Origin: an uncultured Varibaculum sp.
Lineage (GTDB): Bacteria > Actinomycetota > Actinomycetes > Actinomycetales > Actinomycetaceae
Assembly: GCF_902489465.1 (NCBI RefSeq)
Contig: NZ_CABTZZ010000014.1
Location: 1 to 51,349, forward strand
Reading direction: 5' to 3'
DNA length: 51,349 nucleotides
The notes beneath the pieces are model-generated. The model was given only the letters and a program-made list of their open reading frames with translations. It did no database searches and had not been told where the DNA came from. Positions 1 to 7,563 of this stretch are shown piece after piece. A program made the position numbers and the translations under genes. Position 1 is the stretch's first letter. Each line of letters begins with the position of its first letter.

Positions 1-23
1 TCAGACGTGTGCTCTTCCGATCT
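1..23 (+). other. Illumina adapter remnant
   Basis: These bases equal the last 23 bases of the common Illumina TruSeq read-2 adapter (ending GCTCTTCCGATCT). They are not genomic. The apparent start codon at position 7 lies inside the adapter, so the reading frame that begins there is artificial; genuine sequence starts at base 24. This is direct sequence identity recalled from the known adapter. Confidence 0.97.
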
Positions 24-225
24 CTGGCGGGTGGAAAACTCTTGGGGCTGCGAAGATCGCGCCGACCAGGGATTCTATACTATGAATGATTCCTGGTTTG
101 ACGAATACGTGTTTGAAATCGCGGTTCACCGTGACCGTCTGCCTGAAGAATATCGCGCGATCCTCGATTCTGAGGAAGCACCGATAGTGTTACCCGCCTG
201 GGATCCGATGGGTTCGCTCGCTTAA
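24..225 (+). CDS. pepC: Aminopeptidase C (peptidase C1-like), C-terminal fragment
   Basis: This is the last ~66 residues of a cytoplasmic papain-like aminopeptidase of the PepC/bleomycin hydrolase family, which trims N-terminal residues from peptides. The fragment opens with WRVENSWG, the conserved block carrying the catalytic asparagine of the Cys-His-Asn triad, and continues with the family's FYTMNDSWFDEYVFE and closing LPAWDPMGSLA segments. The family's carboxy terminus usually lies at the active site, and the ending here fits. The gene is cut by the contig edge, so the Cys and His are outside the window. Its stop codon overlaps the stop of the convergent gene by 3 bases. Confidence 0.9.
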
Positions 226-509
226 AGCCCGGTCGGCATAATAATCCCGCCGTAAGGAGCGAGGATAAACAGGGCTATGGACAGGGAAAACAGGGCAATA
301 CAGTCAATCCACCAGGAGCGTACCGCGCACCAGGCTTTGGGAGAACGGTCTAGCAGCCGGTAAACCCCTAAAGCTAGCAGCATCAGGGCGAAAACTCGGC
401 AAGCAAATACGGGGTGTCCGATGTATCCCAGGGTGACGATGCAGATAATCCCGATTATCACTAATGCGGTGCACCCGCGTCTCCAAAGCCGATTATTCGA
501 CAACCCCAT
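222..509 (-). CDS. Small membrane protein, DUF3017-like
   Basis: A 95-aa protein with three hydrophobic segments (about residues 14-31, 34-53 and 66-88) and a basic N-terminus. The segment around LLDRSPKAWCAVRSWWID resembles the conserved R-x(4)-AVRSRxxD region of DUF3017, a family of small actinobacterial membrane proteins of unknown function often found near folD. The assignment rests on length, topology and that short motif, so it is tentative. The gene converges on pepC with overlapping stops. A TAAACT box ends 6 nt before its ATG and there is no Shine-Dalgarno sequence, which suggests a leaderless mRNA. Confidence 0.6.
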   Translation of the reverse strand: MGLSNNRLWRRGCTALVIIGIICIVTLGYIGHPVFACRVFALMLLALGVYRLLDRSPKAWCAVRSWWIDCIALFSLSIALFILAPYGGIIMPTGL

Positions 510-515
510 AACGGT

Positions 516-521
516 AGTTTA
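516..521 (-). promoter_or_regulatory. -10 box, leaderless start of DUF3017-like gene
   Basis: On the minus strand TAAACT is followed by six bases (accgtt) and then ATG. The transcription start would fall on or next to the A of the start codon. One of a series of identical arrangements in this window. Confidence 0.5.
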
Positions 522-684
522 ACGGGCTTGGTGGGGTTTTGTGTTTACGCAGTGCTGCTACCCTATTCCCAGATATACGCATTTTTAGGGGGCGGTGGCC
601 TGAGTAGGACGTGCCGGTAAAAATGAAGGGACGGAAGTAAGCATTTTCACCGCCTCTAAAATTAACTACTAACTGCTAAAACAG

Positions 685-690
685 TAGGCT
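685..690 (+). promoter_or_regulatory. -10 box, leaderless start of MFS gene
   Basis: TAGGCT followed by seven bases (agggaat) and the ATG at 698. The agggaa stretch could also act as a weak ribosome binding site, so the leaderless reading is likely but not unique here. Confidence 0.45.
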
Positions 691-697
691 AGGGAAT

Positions 698-1966
698 ATG
701 TTTAAGTCTTATCGGGAGATTTTTTCCTACCCTGGCGCTCTTAGATTTTCACTCGCTGGAGCGGTAGCGCGTTTCCCGATGGCGATGGCGGGGCTGTCCA
801 CCCTGCTAATGATTTCCACCCTCTACGGGGAATATTCACTGGCGGGACAGGTCAATGCTTTAGTGGTTATTGCGATGGCTGCGGCATCCCCAATTCAGGC
901 TCGGCTAGTGGATCGTCACGGGCAAGCCAAAGTTTTACGCCCTTTGGTTGCGTGTTCCCTGGTTTTACTGTTGGCTTTGATGCTCTCGGCTCTTTTTCAT
1001 GCTCCGCGCTGGACACTGTACCTATTTGCCCTGTTATCGGGGGCTACTACCGGCTCTTTCGGGGCATTTGTGAGGGCGCGCTGGACGCATTTGTTGGCGG
1101 GGTCGCGTAAGTTAAATACGGCTTATGCTTTCGAGGCTGCTGTTGATGAACTAATTTTTATTTTCGGTCCGATTATTGCCACGGTGTTAGCTACCGTGGT
1201 TCACCCCGCGGCTGGGATTGTGGCTTGTTTGCTTACTTCCGGTATTGGTGGTTTCTGGTTTTTATCGCAACGCGCTACTGAACCGGTGGTGACCGCTAAA
1301 TCTGATTTAAGCGACCAGGAAGCTAAACCGTTGATGAAATCGGCAGCCATGGTGATTTTGGGGCTGATTTTTATGCTCTGCGGTTTTACTTTTGGTGGTC
1401 TGGATTTAACGGTGGTGGCATTTTGTCGCGAGCAAGGGGTAGCCCAGATTTCAGGGCTACTGCTGGCCATGTTTGGGGTGACTTCTTTTAGCTCTGCGGT
1501 GATTTATGGGGCTAAAGAGTGGGGTATTAGCGCCTTGCGCTTGTTCTTGGGGGGAATCACCTTAATGGCAATGGGTTTTTCTACTTTCTTTTTCGCCTCC
1601 AATCCCTGGATTTTAGGGTTGTGTTTAGCTTTAACCGGTGCGACTTATGCACCCACCATGACTAACGCCACCAATATTTTGTCTCAGGTGGTTCCTCCTG
1701 CTCGTTTCACCGAGGGGATGGCGTGGCTAAATACTTTCTTCACTTTAGGTGTTTCTGGTGGTGCGTGGCTTGGCGGTTCCGTCGTAGATGTGGCGGGCGC
1801 TCGCGGTGGGCTGTGGCTGGTGATTGCGGCAGCTTGGGCGATTCTTGCCGTGGTGTCGATTGGTTTTATTCCTTTGCGTAATTCGCTGCGCCGCGCCTAC
1901 AAACGCCGTCTAGTGACGGTTGATTTGCACCTGACCGAGGAATCTTCCCCCTCAAAGAACAGGTAA
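698..1966 (+). CDS. MFS transporter
   Basis: A 422-aa polytopic protein with about twelve hydrophobic segments in two blocks of six, separated by a polar loop near residues 195-215 (around TAKSDLSDQEAKP), the usual major facilitator layout. The loop between segments 2 and 3 carries RLVDRHGQAKV, a version of MFS motif A (GxLxDRxGxRk). The protein would act in the cytoplasmic membrane, probably as a proton-coupled exporter; the substrate cannot be read from the sequence. The final ~30 residues are a charged cytoplasmic tail. A 21-bp piece of the tail-coding sequence recurs, slightly changed, 400 bp downstream beyond the next gene. Confidence 0.85.
   Translation: MFKSYREIFSYPGALRFSLAGAVARFPMAMAGLSTLLMISTLYGEYSLAGQVNALVVIAMAAASPIQARLVDRHGQAKVLRPLVACSLVLLLALMLSALFHAPRWTLYLFALLSGATTGSFGAFVRARWTHLLAGSRKLNTAYAFEAAVDELIFIFGPIIATVLATVVHPAAGIVACLLTSGIGGFWFLSQRATEPVVTAKSDLSDQEAKPLMKSAAMVILGLIFMLCGFTFGGLDLTVVAFCREQGVAQISGLLLAMFGVTSFSSAVIYGAKEWGISALRLFLGGITLMAMGFSTFFFASNPWILGLCLALTGATYAPTMTNATNILSQVVPPARFTEGMAWLNTFFTLGVSGGAWLGGSVVDVAGARGGLWLVIAAAWAILAVVSIGFIPLRNSLRRAYKRRLVTVDLHLTEESSPSKNR
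1885..1905 (+). repeat. First copy of 21-bp direct repeat (in MFS 3' end)
   Basis: Begins GCTGCGCCGCGCCTA and encodes LRRAYK of the MFS tail. It matches 2297-2317 at 19 of 21 positions. The two copies flank the antitoxin gene. Confidence 0.7.
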
Positions 1967-1979
1967 GGCAGGAGCGGTA

Positions 1980-2273
1980 ATGAGTAAGGTGACATTTTCA
2001 GCCTTTGATGCAAGTAGATATCTTGATAGTCAAGAAGCAATGAATGACTATCTGGCTATTGCACTAGAAGATGGGGACACAAAAACCGTGCAGGTTGTTT
2101 TACGTGATATCGCGCGAGCTCACGGTATGAGTCAGCTTGCTAAAGAAACTGAACTCAACCGTGAATCGCTCTACAAGTCTCTATCGAAAGATGGTAACCC
2201 GTCTTTCGCGGCTATTGCTAAGATAATGAAAGCTCTCGGACTCAAAATGACACTCGCGGAACAAAGAATCTAG
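1980..2273 (+). CDS. HigA-type addiction module antidote protein (orphan)
   Basis: A 97-aa DNA-binding antitoxin of the HI1420-like 'addiction module antidote' family. FDASRYLDSQEAMNDYLAIALEDGD is the typical N-terminus (quoted in part: FDASRYLDS, then DYLAIALEDGD), followed by a lambda-repressor-type helix-turn-helix at about residues 46-90 (MSQLAKETELNRESLYKSLS, with PSFAAIAKIMKALGL as the last helices). Such proteins neutralise a RelE-like toxin that is normally encoded immediately upstream in the same operon. Here the upstream gene is an MFS transporter, and I see no toxin on either side, so it appears orphaned. A GGAG site lies 5 nt before ATG 1980. Confidence 0.85.
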   Translation: MSKVTFSAFDASRYLDSQEAMNDYLAIALEDGDTKTVQVVLRDIARAHGMSQLAKETELNRESLYKSLSKDGNPSFAAIAKIMKALGLKMTLAEQRI

Positions 2274-2296
2274 ATCTCTGCGAGGAAAATCTAGCT

Positions 2297-2317
2297 GCTG
2301 CGCCGCGCCTATAAATG
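2297..2317 (+). repeat. Second copy of 21-bp direct repeat (displaced MFS tail?)
   Basis: Near-identical to 1885-1905. Read in the matching frame it gives LRRAYK again and then runs on for another 19 codons to a stop at 2367-2369. This looks like an older or alternative 3' end of the MFS gene left behind when the antitoxin gene entered, or the trace of a duplication. Confidence 0.55.
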
Positions 2318-2441
2318 TCTTTATAGAACCAGTGCGAAGGAAAAGTTGGCTATCAAACCGGGGGATTGCGGGTAGGCTGGCAAGGTAACCAAAGCGAGGT
2401 AGCGTGACTGGTGACAGTAACGTTAGGCAATAAAGGAAACC

Positions 2442-5363
2442 GTGGTGAGTGGAGTAGGTAGCAGGCGGCGCGCGGCGGAACTTTTCGTGCAACAATGGGC
2501 AGGTCACGGCTACGAAAAGGGCGAAACCCACAGTTTTTGGCTGTCCTTGCTGCAAGAGGTGTTGGGGATGCGCGAGGTTTCCACCAAGTGTCGTTTCGAG
2601 CAGCGCACGCGGGCGGGCGGATTTATTGACGTGGTGATTCCATCAGCGCGCACCATCGTGGAGCAAAAATCTTCCGGCGTGAACCTAGATCGGGGCGAGC
2701 TGCGCCAAGGTCAAATGGTTACCCCTTTTGAGCAGGCTAAACGCTATGCAGATGCGCTGCCGAATCGGCAACGCCCAGATTTTATTATTGTTTGCAACTT
2801 CGAGTGTTTCCGCCTTCATGACCTCAACAAGGATGACCCTGCCGGGGACTATATCGAGTTTTCGTTAACGGAACTGCCCGAACAGTCGTATCTGCTCGAT
2901 TTTTTGATTGACCCGGCATATTCGCGCACGGAAAAGGAACGCCAAGTCTCAATCCGCGCCGGGCAGCTGATTGGCAAGCTACATCGCGGATTGTTGGAGC
3001 AATACCAAGACCCAGATTCTGCCTGGTCGCAGCACTGCCTAAATGTGCTGTGTGTGCGGCTAGTGTTCTGTCTTTTTGCCGAGGACGCGGGGCTATTTGG
3101 TAAGGACGCGCTGCTGCGTTACCTGCGGGGTTTTACCGCTTCCCAAACCCGGGGTGCGTTGCAACGTCTGTTCAAAGTGCTAGATACCCCACTTGAACAG
3201 CGAGATCCCTATCTGGAGGAAGAACTGGCGGTTTTCCCCTATGTGAATGGGGGACTGTTCCGTGATTCTGCTGCTGGCACTGGTGTTGCTACGGGATTTG
3301 GTGATGGAGAGGAGACGCTGGCAGGGGCTAGTGCCGGGGACGGGGCTACGGTTTTTCCGTCCTCGTTGGCGGGAGAGACCGGGCGAGCTTTAGAGATTCC
3401 GAACTTTACCGAGGATTTGTGTGACCTGCTGCTTAACGAGGTTTCGCAAGGAACTGACTGGTCACAGATTTCTCCCACTGTGTTTGGGGGCGTGTTTGAG
3501 TCGACTTTGAACCCGGAAACTCGCCGCAGCTCCGGAATGCACTACACCAGCCCGGAAAATATTCATCGGGTAATTGATCCGCTTTTCCTTGACGGCCTAA
3601 AGAATGAGCTAGAGGGGATTCTTTCTGATCCGGGGATTTCCGACAGGTCGCGGCGAGCGAAACTGCGTGCTTACCAAAATCGTTTAGCCAGTTTTACCTG
3701 GCTGGATAGCGCTTGCGGATCTGGAAACTTCCTGACCGAAACCTATATCGAGGTGCGGCGCCTGGAAAACCAGGTGATTGCGGAGCTAGAGCGGGGACAA
3801 CAAGCTTGGGAATTCGAGCAAGAGGGCGCCGCGACTAACCAGATAAAAGTGAATTTGGGACAGTTCTACGGGATTGAAATCAATGATTTTGCGGTCGCGG
3901 TGGCGCGCACTGCGCTGTGGATTGCCGAGCTGCAGGCTAATGGGGAAACGGCGGCGATTTTGCAGCGGGAAGTAGCGGATTTACCACTGCAAGATGACTC
4001 CAATATTGTGCTGGCGAATGCGGTTCGCATGGACTGGCAGCAGCTGCTACCTGCCGAAAAGTGCTCGTTTTTAATTAGCAACCCGCCGTTTATTGGCTAC
4101 TCGAACCACTCCCCAGAGCAAAAGCAAGATCGGGCGGACCTATTTGGTAAGCGGGGGGGGGTACTGGATTATGTAGCTTGCTGGTATCAGAAAGCTGCCG
4201 ACTATATGCGCGGCACCCAGATTCGGGCGGCTTTCGTGTCTACCAACAGTATTTGCCAAGGCCAACAGGTTACCCCGCTTTGGCGACCGCTGTTTGAGGA
4301 CGGGATTCGCATTAACTTTGCCCACCGCAGTTTCGTTTGGGGGAACGAAGCGGAGAATCAAGCCCATGTGCATGTGGTGATTATTGGATTTTCTTATCAG
4401 GATGAGCATCCGAAATATCTTTTTGAGCATCCTAAAGAGGGCGAGTCTCGCCACTACCAGGTGGAACATATTAACGGTTACTTGACTGCTGCCCCGGATG
4501 TGTTTGTGGACAAGCAGATGAAGCCACTTTCTGATGTGCCGTACATGGCAAAGGGCTTCCAGCCTACTGACGGACAAAATCTATTGCTTTCCGCCCAGCA
4601 GCGTGACGAGCTGCTCGCCAAAGAACCAGCAGCCGAAAAATGGATTCGCCCCTTCTCTATGGGAGCAGAATTTATAAAAGGTATCGACCGCTATTGCCTC
4701 TGGTTACCTCAGATTACCGGGGCGGAACTGAAAAAAGTGCCGGAAGTGCGCAAACGTATCGAGGCTTGCCGAGCCTGGCGTGAGCAGCAAATCCCGACAG
4801 GTGATGCCTATAAGCTGGCAGATCGTCCCCACCTGTTGCGTCCCTGCGGAAAATTCCGGGACGGAACTTATCTTGGGTTCCCGGTGGTTTCGTCTGAACG
4901 CCGCAAATATGTACCTATTGGGTTCGTTGATAACGGCATGATCCCTGGTAACAAGCTTTATTTTATTCCCACCGCTGATATTTACCATTTCGGTGTCCTC
5001 ATTTCCCAGTTCCATAACGCCTGGATGCGGGTGGTTGCTGGCAGGTTGAAAAGCGATTATAACTACGGGAATACCACCGTCTATAACACTTTTATTTGGC
5101 CAGACTCTACCCCGCAGCAAAAGCGAGCAATCGAGGAGGCCGCCGCCCTCGTCCTCGAAAAGCGGAAAGCCTATGCCCCAGCTACCTTGGCGGAGCTGTA
5201 TGACCCGGACAATGATTTCCTCTATCCGGAGCTGACCCGGGCGCACGCCCAGCTCGATCGGGCAGTAGAAGCCGCCTATGGAGTGGACTTTGCCGGTGAC
5301 GAAACCAAAATCACCGCCCATCTGTTCACCCTCTACCAAGCCGCCACTGCCCTGACGGGGTAA
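2442..5363 (+). CDS. MmeI-like type IIL/IIG restriction-modification enzyme
   Basis: A 973-aa single-chain enzyme expected to both cleave and adenine-methylate DNA, with AdoMet as methyl donor. Order of parts: an N-terminal nuclease domain with D63-x10-E74-Q-K76, the PD-(D/E)xK type catalytic set seen in MmeI; a helical spacer (about 180-330); an N6-adenine methyltransferase with motif I D422-SACGSGNF and motif IV N547-PPF; and a target-recognition plus C-terminal region from about residue 650 on. The length is close to MmeI (919 aa). No separate restriction or specificity gene is adjacent, as expected for this stand-alone type. Two in-frame GTG starts (2442, 2445) share an AAAGGA site; 2445 has the better spacing. 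A run of nine G lies in codons 571-574. Confidence 0.9.
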   Translation: MVSGVGSRRRAAELFVQQWAGHGYEKGETHSFWLSLLQEVLGMREVSTKCRFEQRTRAGGFIDVVIPSARTIVEQKSSGVNLDRGELRQGQMVTPFEQAKRYADALPNRQRPDFIIVCNFECFRLHDLNKDDPAGDYIEFSLTELPEQSYLLDFLIDPAYSRTEKERQVSIRAGQLIGKLHRGLLEQYQDPDSAWSQHCLNVLCVRLVFCLFAEDAGLFGKDALLRYLRGFTASQTRGALQRLFKVLDTPLEQRDPYLEEELAVFPYVNGGLFRDSAAGTGVATGFGDGEETLAGASAGDGATVFPSSLAGETGRALEIPNFTEDLCDLLLNEVSQGTDWSQISPTVFGGVFESTLNPETRRSSGMHYTSPENIHRVIDPLFLDGLKNELEGILSDPGISDRSRRAKLRAYQNRLASFTWLDSACGSGNFLTETYIEVRRLENQVIAELERGQQAWEFEQEGAATNQIKVNLGQFYGIEINDFAVAVARTALWIAELQANGETAAILQREVADLPLQDDSNIVLANAVRMDWQQLLPAEKCSFLISNPPFIGYSNHSPEQKQDRADLFGKRGGVLDYVACWYQKAADYMRGTQIRAAFVSTNSICQGQQVTPLWRPLFEDGIRINFAHRSFVWGNEAENQAHVHVVIIGFSYQDEHPKYLFEHPKEGESRHYQVEHINGYLTAAPDVFVDKQMKPLSDVPYMAKGFQPTDGQNLLLSAQQRDELLAKEPAAEKWIRPFSMGAEFIKGIDRYCLWLPQITGAELKKVPEVRKRIEACRAWREQQIPTGDAYKLADRPHLLRPCGKFRDGTYLGFPVVSSERRKYVPIGFVDNGMIPGNKLYFIPTADIYHFGVLISQFHNAWMRVVAGRLKSDYNYGNTTVYNTFIWPDSTPQQKRAIEEAAALVLEKRKAYAPATLAELYDPDNDFLYPELTRAHAQLDRAVEAAYGVDFAGDETKITAHLFTLYQAATALTG
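4153..4161 (+). repeat. G9 homopolymer inside the methyltransferase domain
   Basis: Nine consecutive G encode part of K-R-G-G-V, about 20 residues after the catalytic NPPF motif. Loss or gain of one G would shift the frame and remove the rest of the methyltransferase and the recognition domain. Such tracts are known slippage sites for phase variation of restriction-modification genes in other bacteria. Confidence 0.8.
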
Positions 5364-5409
5364 ATCACGAATCTGGCGGAGAAGCTAGTAGCTGCTGATA
5401 ACCTTGGCT

Positions 5410-5470
5410 TGTAAGCAGCGCCTCCCGCAGCTGCCGCGGGCGGGATTTATATGTAAAGCTGCTTACATAT
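5410..5470 (+). other. Hairpin cluster between RM gene and toxin-antitoxin operon
   Basis: The 277-bp gap 5364-5640 holds no gene. It contains nested inverted repeats: TGTAAGCAGC (5410-5419) pairs with GCTGCTTACA (5458-5467) around a GC-rich cccgc/gcggg hairpin, and alternatively ATATGTAA (5449-5456) pairs with TTACATAT (5463-5470). The GC-rich part could terminate the RM transcript; the AT-rich palindrome resembles one found again at 6327-6349 beyond the toxin gene. Confidence 0.55.
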
Positions 5471-5640
5471 CCTGAACAAGAATCGGTTGATGTGGAGTGC
5501 CTCAGAACCTGAGGACAGATAGTTGGTGCGCTGTTTCCATCTATGTGACTTTCCCTCTAGTGCTACTGAGAAAAAACCTGTATACATGTTGCAATATGCG
5601 ACACGTCTGCTTATCTTGAATGCATAGGCAAGGGAGGAGA

Positions 5641-5943
5641 ATGGCAGTAGTGAAAACCGCAAGTGTGAATGTTCGGATTCAGGAAAATGTGAAGGCGAAG
5701 GCCGAAGAAATCTTGGATGCTATGGGGGTTTCTCGGGCGACCGCGATCGATATGTTTTATCGGCAAATCATCATGCATAATGGGATTCCTTTTCCCGTAA
5801 CTATCCCCAGTGAGCTTCCCTCTCGTGATGCTTTGGATGAAAGGCGATTTAACGCCCTCATGAGCAAAGGGTACTCCCAAGCGTTATCGGGAGACTCCTT
5901 CGATATGGATGAAGTATTCGACGAATTGGGCAAAAATCTTTAA
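5641..5943 (+). CDS. RelB/DinJ-family antitoxin
   Basis: A 100-aa antitoxin with an N-terminal ribbon-helix-helix DNA-binding fold: SVNVRIQENVKAKAEEIL is the beta strand and first helix, GVSRATAIDMFYRQII the second helix, then GIPFPVTIP, all typical of RelB/DinJ. The C-terminal part (DSFDMDEVFDELGKNL) is acidic and should wrap the toxin. It is expected to repress its own operon with the toxin as co-repressor. I chose ATG 5641, just behind GGAGG, rather than the upstream ATG at 5620, which would precede the ribosome binding site. The stop overlaps the toxin start (TAATG), indicating translational coupling. Confidence 0.88.
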   Translation: MAVVKTASVNVRIQENVKAKAEEILDAMGVSRATAIDMFYRQIIMHNGIPFPVTIPSELPSRDALDERRFNALMSKGYSQALSGDSFDMDEVFDELGKNL

Positions 5944-6281
5944 TGGAGCAGTATGTAATCCGCGTTACCGCCCAAGCGCGACAACACTTGAGGCTTATCA
6001 GGGACTATGTTGCTATAGATTTGAGGCAGCCTGAAATCGCGAAAAAACTATTGGAACTGTTGCAAAAAGAAATATCCACGCTGTCATACATGTCCTATAG
6101 GATGAAACTGATCGAAGAGAAGCCTTGGCGTGATATGGGTTTCCGTAAAATTCGGGTGAAAAATTATTACATTTACTTCTGGGTCAATGATGACACTAAG
6201 GAAGTCAATATTATTGCCGTAATTTATGTCAGACGCGACCAAGCCGAGCAGTTAGAATCGCATATTTGGCGAAGCTCGTGA
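5943..6281 (+). CDS. RelE/ParE-superfamily toxin
   Basis: A 112-aa basic protein of the RelE/ParE toxin superfamily. It opens with YVIRVTAQARQHLRLIRDYV, the first strand and two helices of the fold, and ends with the core strands KIRVKNYYIYFWVNDDTKEV and VIYVRRDQAEQL. RelE members cleave mRNA in the ribosomal A site and ParE members poison gyrase; the sequence alone does not tell me which applies, although R-V-K-N-Y and the late RR-D-Q are usual for both. It is partnered with the overlapping RelB-like gene. The product is complete and shows no frameshift. Confidence 0.85.
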   Translation: MEQYVIRVTAQARQHLRLIRDYVAIDLRQPEIAKKLLELLQKEISTLSYMSYRMKLIEEKPWRDMGFRKIRVKNYYIYFWVNDDTKEVNIIAVIYVRRDQAEQLESHIWRSS

Positions 6282-6326
6282 GCTTGGCTATCTGCGCCAA
6301 CTCTAACAAGACGCTAGTTCGCTCAA

Positions 6327-6403
6327 ATATGTAAAGCAGTTTTACATATCGCGAAAACGTGTAAAAAAATCGCGATATTTTTTACACGTTCCCCAATTGG
6401 GGG
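6327..6403 (+). repeat. Three consecutive palindromes downstream of toxin gene
   Basis: In the 384-bp gap 6282-6665, three inverted repeats follow each other: ATATGTAAA/TTTACATAT (6327-6349, loop 5), AACGTGTAAAAAA/TTTTTTACACGTT (6356-6390, perfect 13-bp arms around a 9-base loop that contains tcgcga), and the perfect palindrome CCCCAATTGGGG (6391-6402). The first is almost the same as the hairpin at 5449-5470 ahead of the antitoxin. They may end the toxin transcript, or be binding sites or ends of a small cassette. Nothing else coding is seen in this gap. Confidence 0.7.
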
Positions 6404-6586
6404 CTTCAAGTTGCAACTACCCGGAATAGAATCGCAAAAATCAGTGTGAATGCAGCCACCGCTAGCTGCTCCGGGCGGATCTTATCTAGGTGCTGAAACT
6501 AAATAAGGTGCTAGCAAGATCGCTACTGCCTGTTTGCCCACCATCCATTTGAAGTGTGCGACACCACCGCTGTTGCTGTTCCTATG

Positions 6587-6628
6587 CTTGTCAACTAATA
6601 TTTCATCTTGTCAGACAAATTTTATAGT
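6587..6628 (+). promoter_or_regulatory. Candidate promoter with operator for DUF4862-like gene
   Basis: TATAGT (6623-6628) is a good -10 box 37 nt before the chosen start. Over the -35/spacer region lies TTGTC-A-GACAA (6608-6618), an 11-base inverted repeat, and CTTGTCA occurs twice, at 6587 and 6607, exactly 20 bp (two helical turns) apart. This resembles a GntR-type regulator site, but no regulator gene is adjacent. Confidence 0.45.
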
Positions 6629-6665
6629 TGGAAGCAAGGTAGCTTCCTTAAGAAAAGAGATAACT

Positions 6666-7559
6666 ATGAGTCAGAAATTCATAGTCGGTGCATATGCCTC
6701 CATGCCGGATACAAATAAACAAGATGAGTACTATCGCTTACTTGGACAACTTGATTGGGTAAACGGAATTGAAATTCCTTATCCTGGTGATCTTGCCGAT
6801 AATGCTACTTGGCTGGCAGAGCGACTGTGTCCTCAATGGGATTCGAACACAATCACCGCGATTCCCGGCACGATGCAGAATGTAGGAAAAAATCCTTTAT
6901 TCGGTCTCGCCTGTGCGGATGAAGAAGGACGCGGCCTCGCTATTGCCCAGGCTAAGCAAATTTCCGAGGTAGCCAGAGAGCTTTCCGATTATTTAGGGCA
7001 TGCCGCAGTGAGTAAGGTGCAAGTGCATTCCGCACCTACCCGTCTAGCAGATGCAAGCGCTTTTCGCACCTCCCTTGAAGAACTAAAAGAACTGGACTGG
7101 GGCGGAGCAACGATCGTGGTGGAGCACTGTGACCGTTTCATTAAGGAGCAGCCACCCGAAAAAGGTTTTTTATCGCTTAAGGAAGAAATCGAGATTTGCC
7201 GAACCCTGGGACTTAAAATTCACATTAACTGGGGTCGATCTGCCGTAGAAGGTAGAAGTGCCGCAACTCCTTACGAGCACATTCTAGAAGCCGGACAGTC
7301 TGGACTACTTGCGGGAGTATTTTTCTCAGGTGCCGGTTCTCAAGAATGTGCTTACGGGTATGCCTGGATTGATGGTCACCTTCCTTCACAACCGGATGAA
7401 CCCAGCTCACTCATGAGTGAAGAAGAAATTTCTAGATGTTCAAAGGCTGCAATACGAGGGGGAGCGAAGTACCTAGGGGCAAAGATCTGTGTGCCTAAGG
7501 ATGCACCTCTTGAACAGCGCATCCGTATGCTTAAAACGATTTACAACGCTACCCGATAA
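6666..7559 (+). CDS. DUF4862-like protein (TIM-barrel-like, unknown function)
   Basis: A 297-aa soluble protein. From memory the start KFIVGAYASMP with GIEIPYPGDL soon after, and the later VVEHCD, INWGRSAVEGR and FFSGAG blocks, match DUF4862, a family of unknown function with a probable TIM-barrel (xylose isomerase-like) fold. The EHCD and HINWGRS clusters offer candidate metal or catalytic residues. I start at ATG 6666, behind AAGAGA, because the 44 codons upstream to 6534 have no ribosome binding site and cover the operator region. The gene is monocistronic, ending 2 bases before the lysA leader. The substrate is unknown. Confidence 0.6.
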   Translation: MSQKFIVGAYASMPDTNKQDEYYRLLGQLDWVNGIEIPYPGDLADNATWLAERLCPQWDSNTITAIPGTMQNVGKNPLFGLACADEEGRGLAIAQAKQISEVARELSDYLGHAAVSKVQVHSAPTRLADASAFRTSLEELKELDWGGATIVVEHCDRFIKEQPPEKGFLSLKEEIEICRTLGLKIHINWGRSAVEGRSAATPYEHILEAGQSGLLAGVFFSGAGSQECAYGYAWIDGHLPSQPDEPSSLMSEEEISRCSKAAIRGGAKYLGAKICVPKDAPLEQRIRMLKTIYNATR

Positions 7560-7563
7560 GAAG

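Noticed and set aside
4704..5339. 211-aa open frame antisense to the RM gene
   Set aside because: No start signals or family features; the plus-strand enzyme is continuous through the region.
2442..5363. BREX PglX or DISARM methyltransferase
   Set aside because: The N-terminal nuclease motif D-x10-EQK, the size and the absence of partner genes fit a stand-alone MmeI-like enzyme better.
6534..6665. 44-codon N-terminal extension (signal-peptide-like) of the DUF4862-like protein
   Set aside because: It covers the operator and promoter and has no ribosome binding site; the family start KFIVGAY fits ATG 6666.
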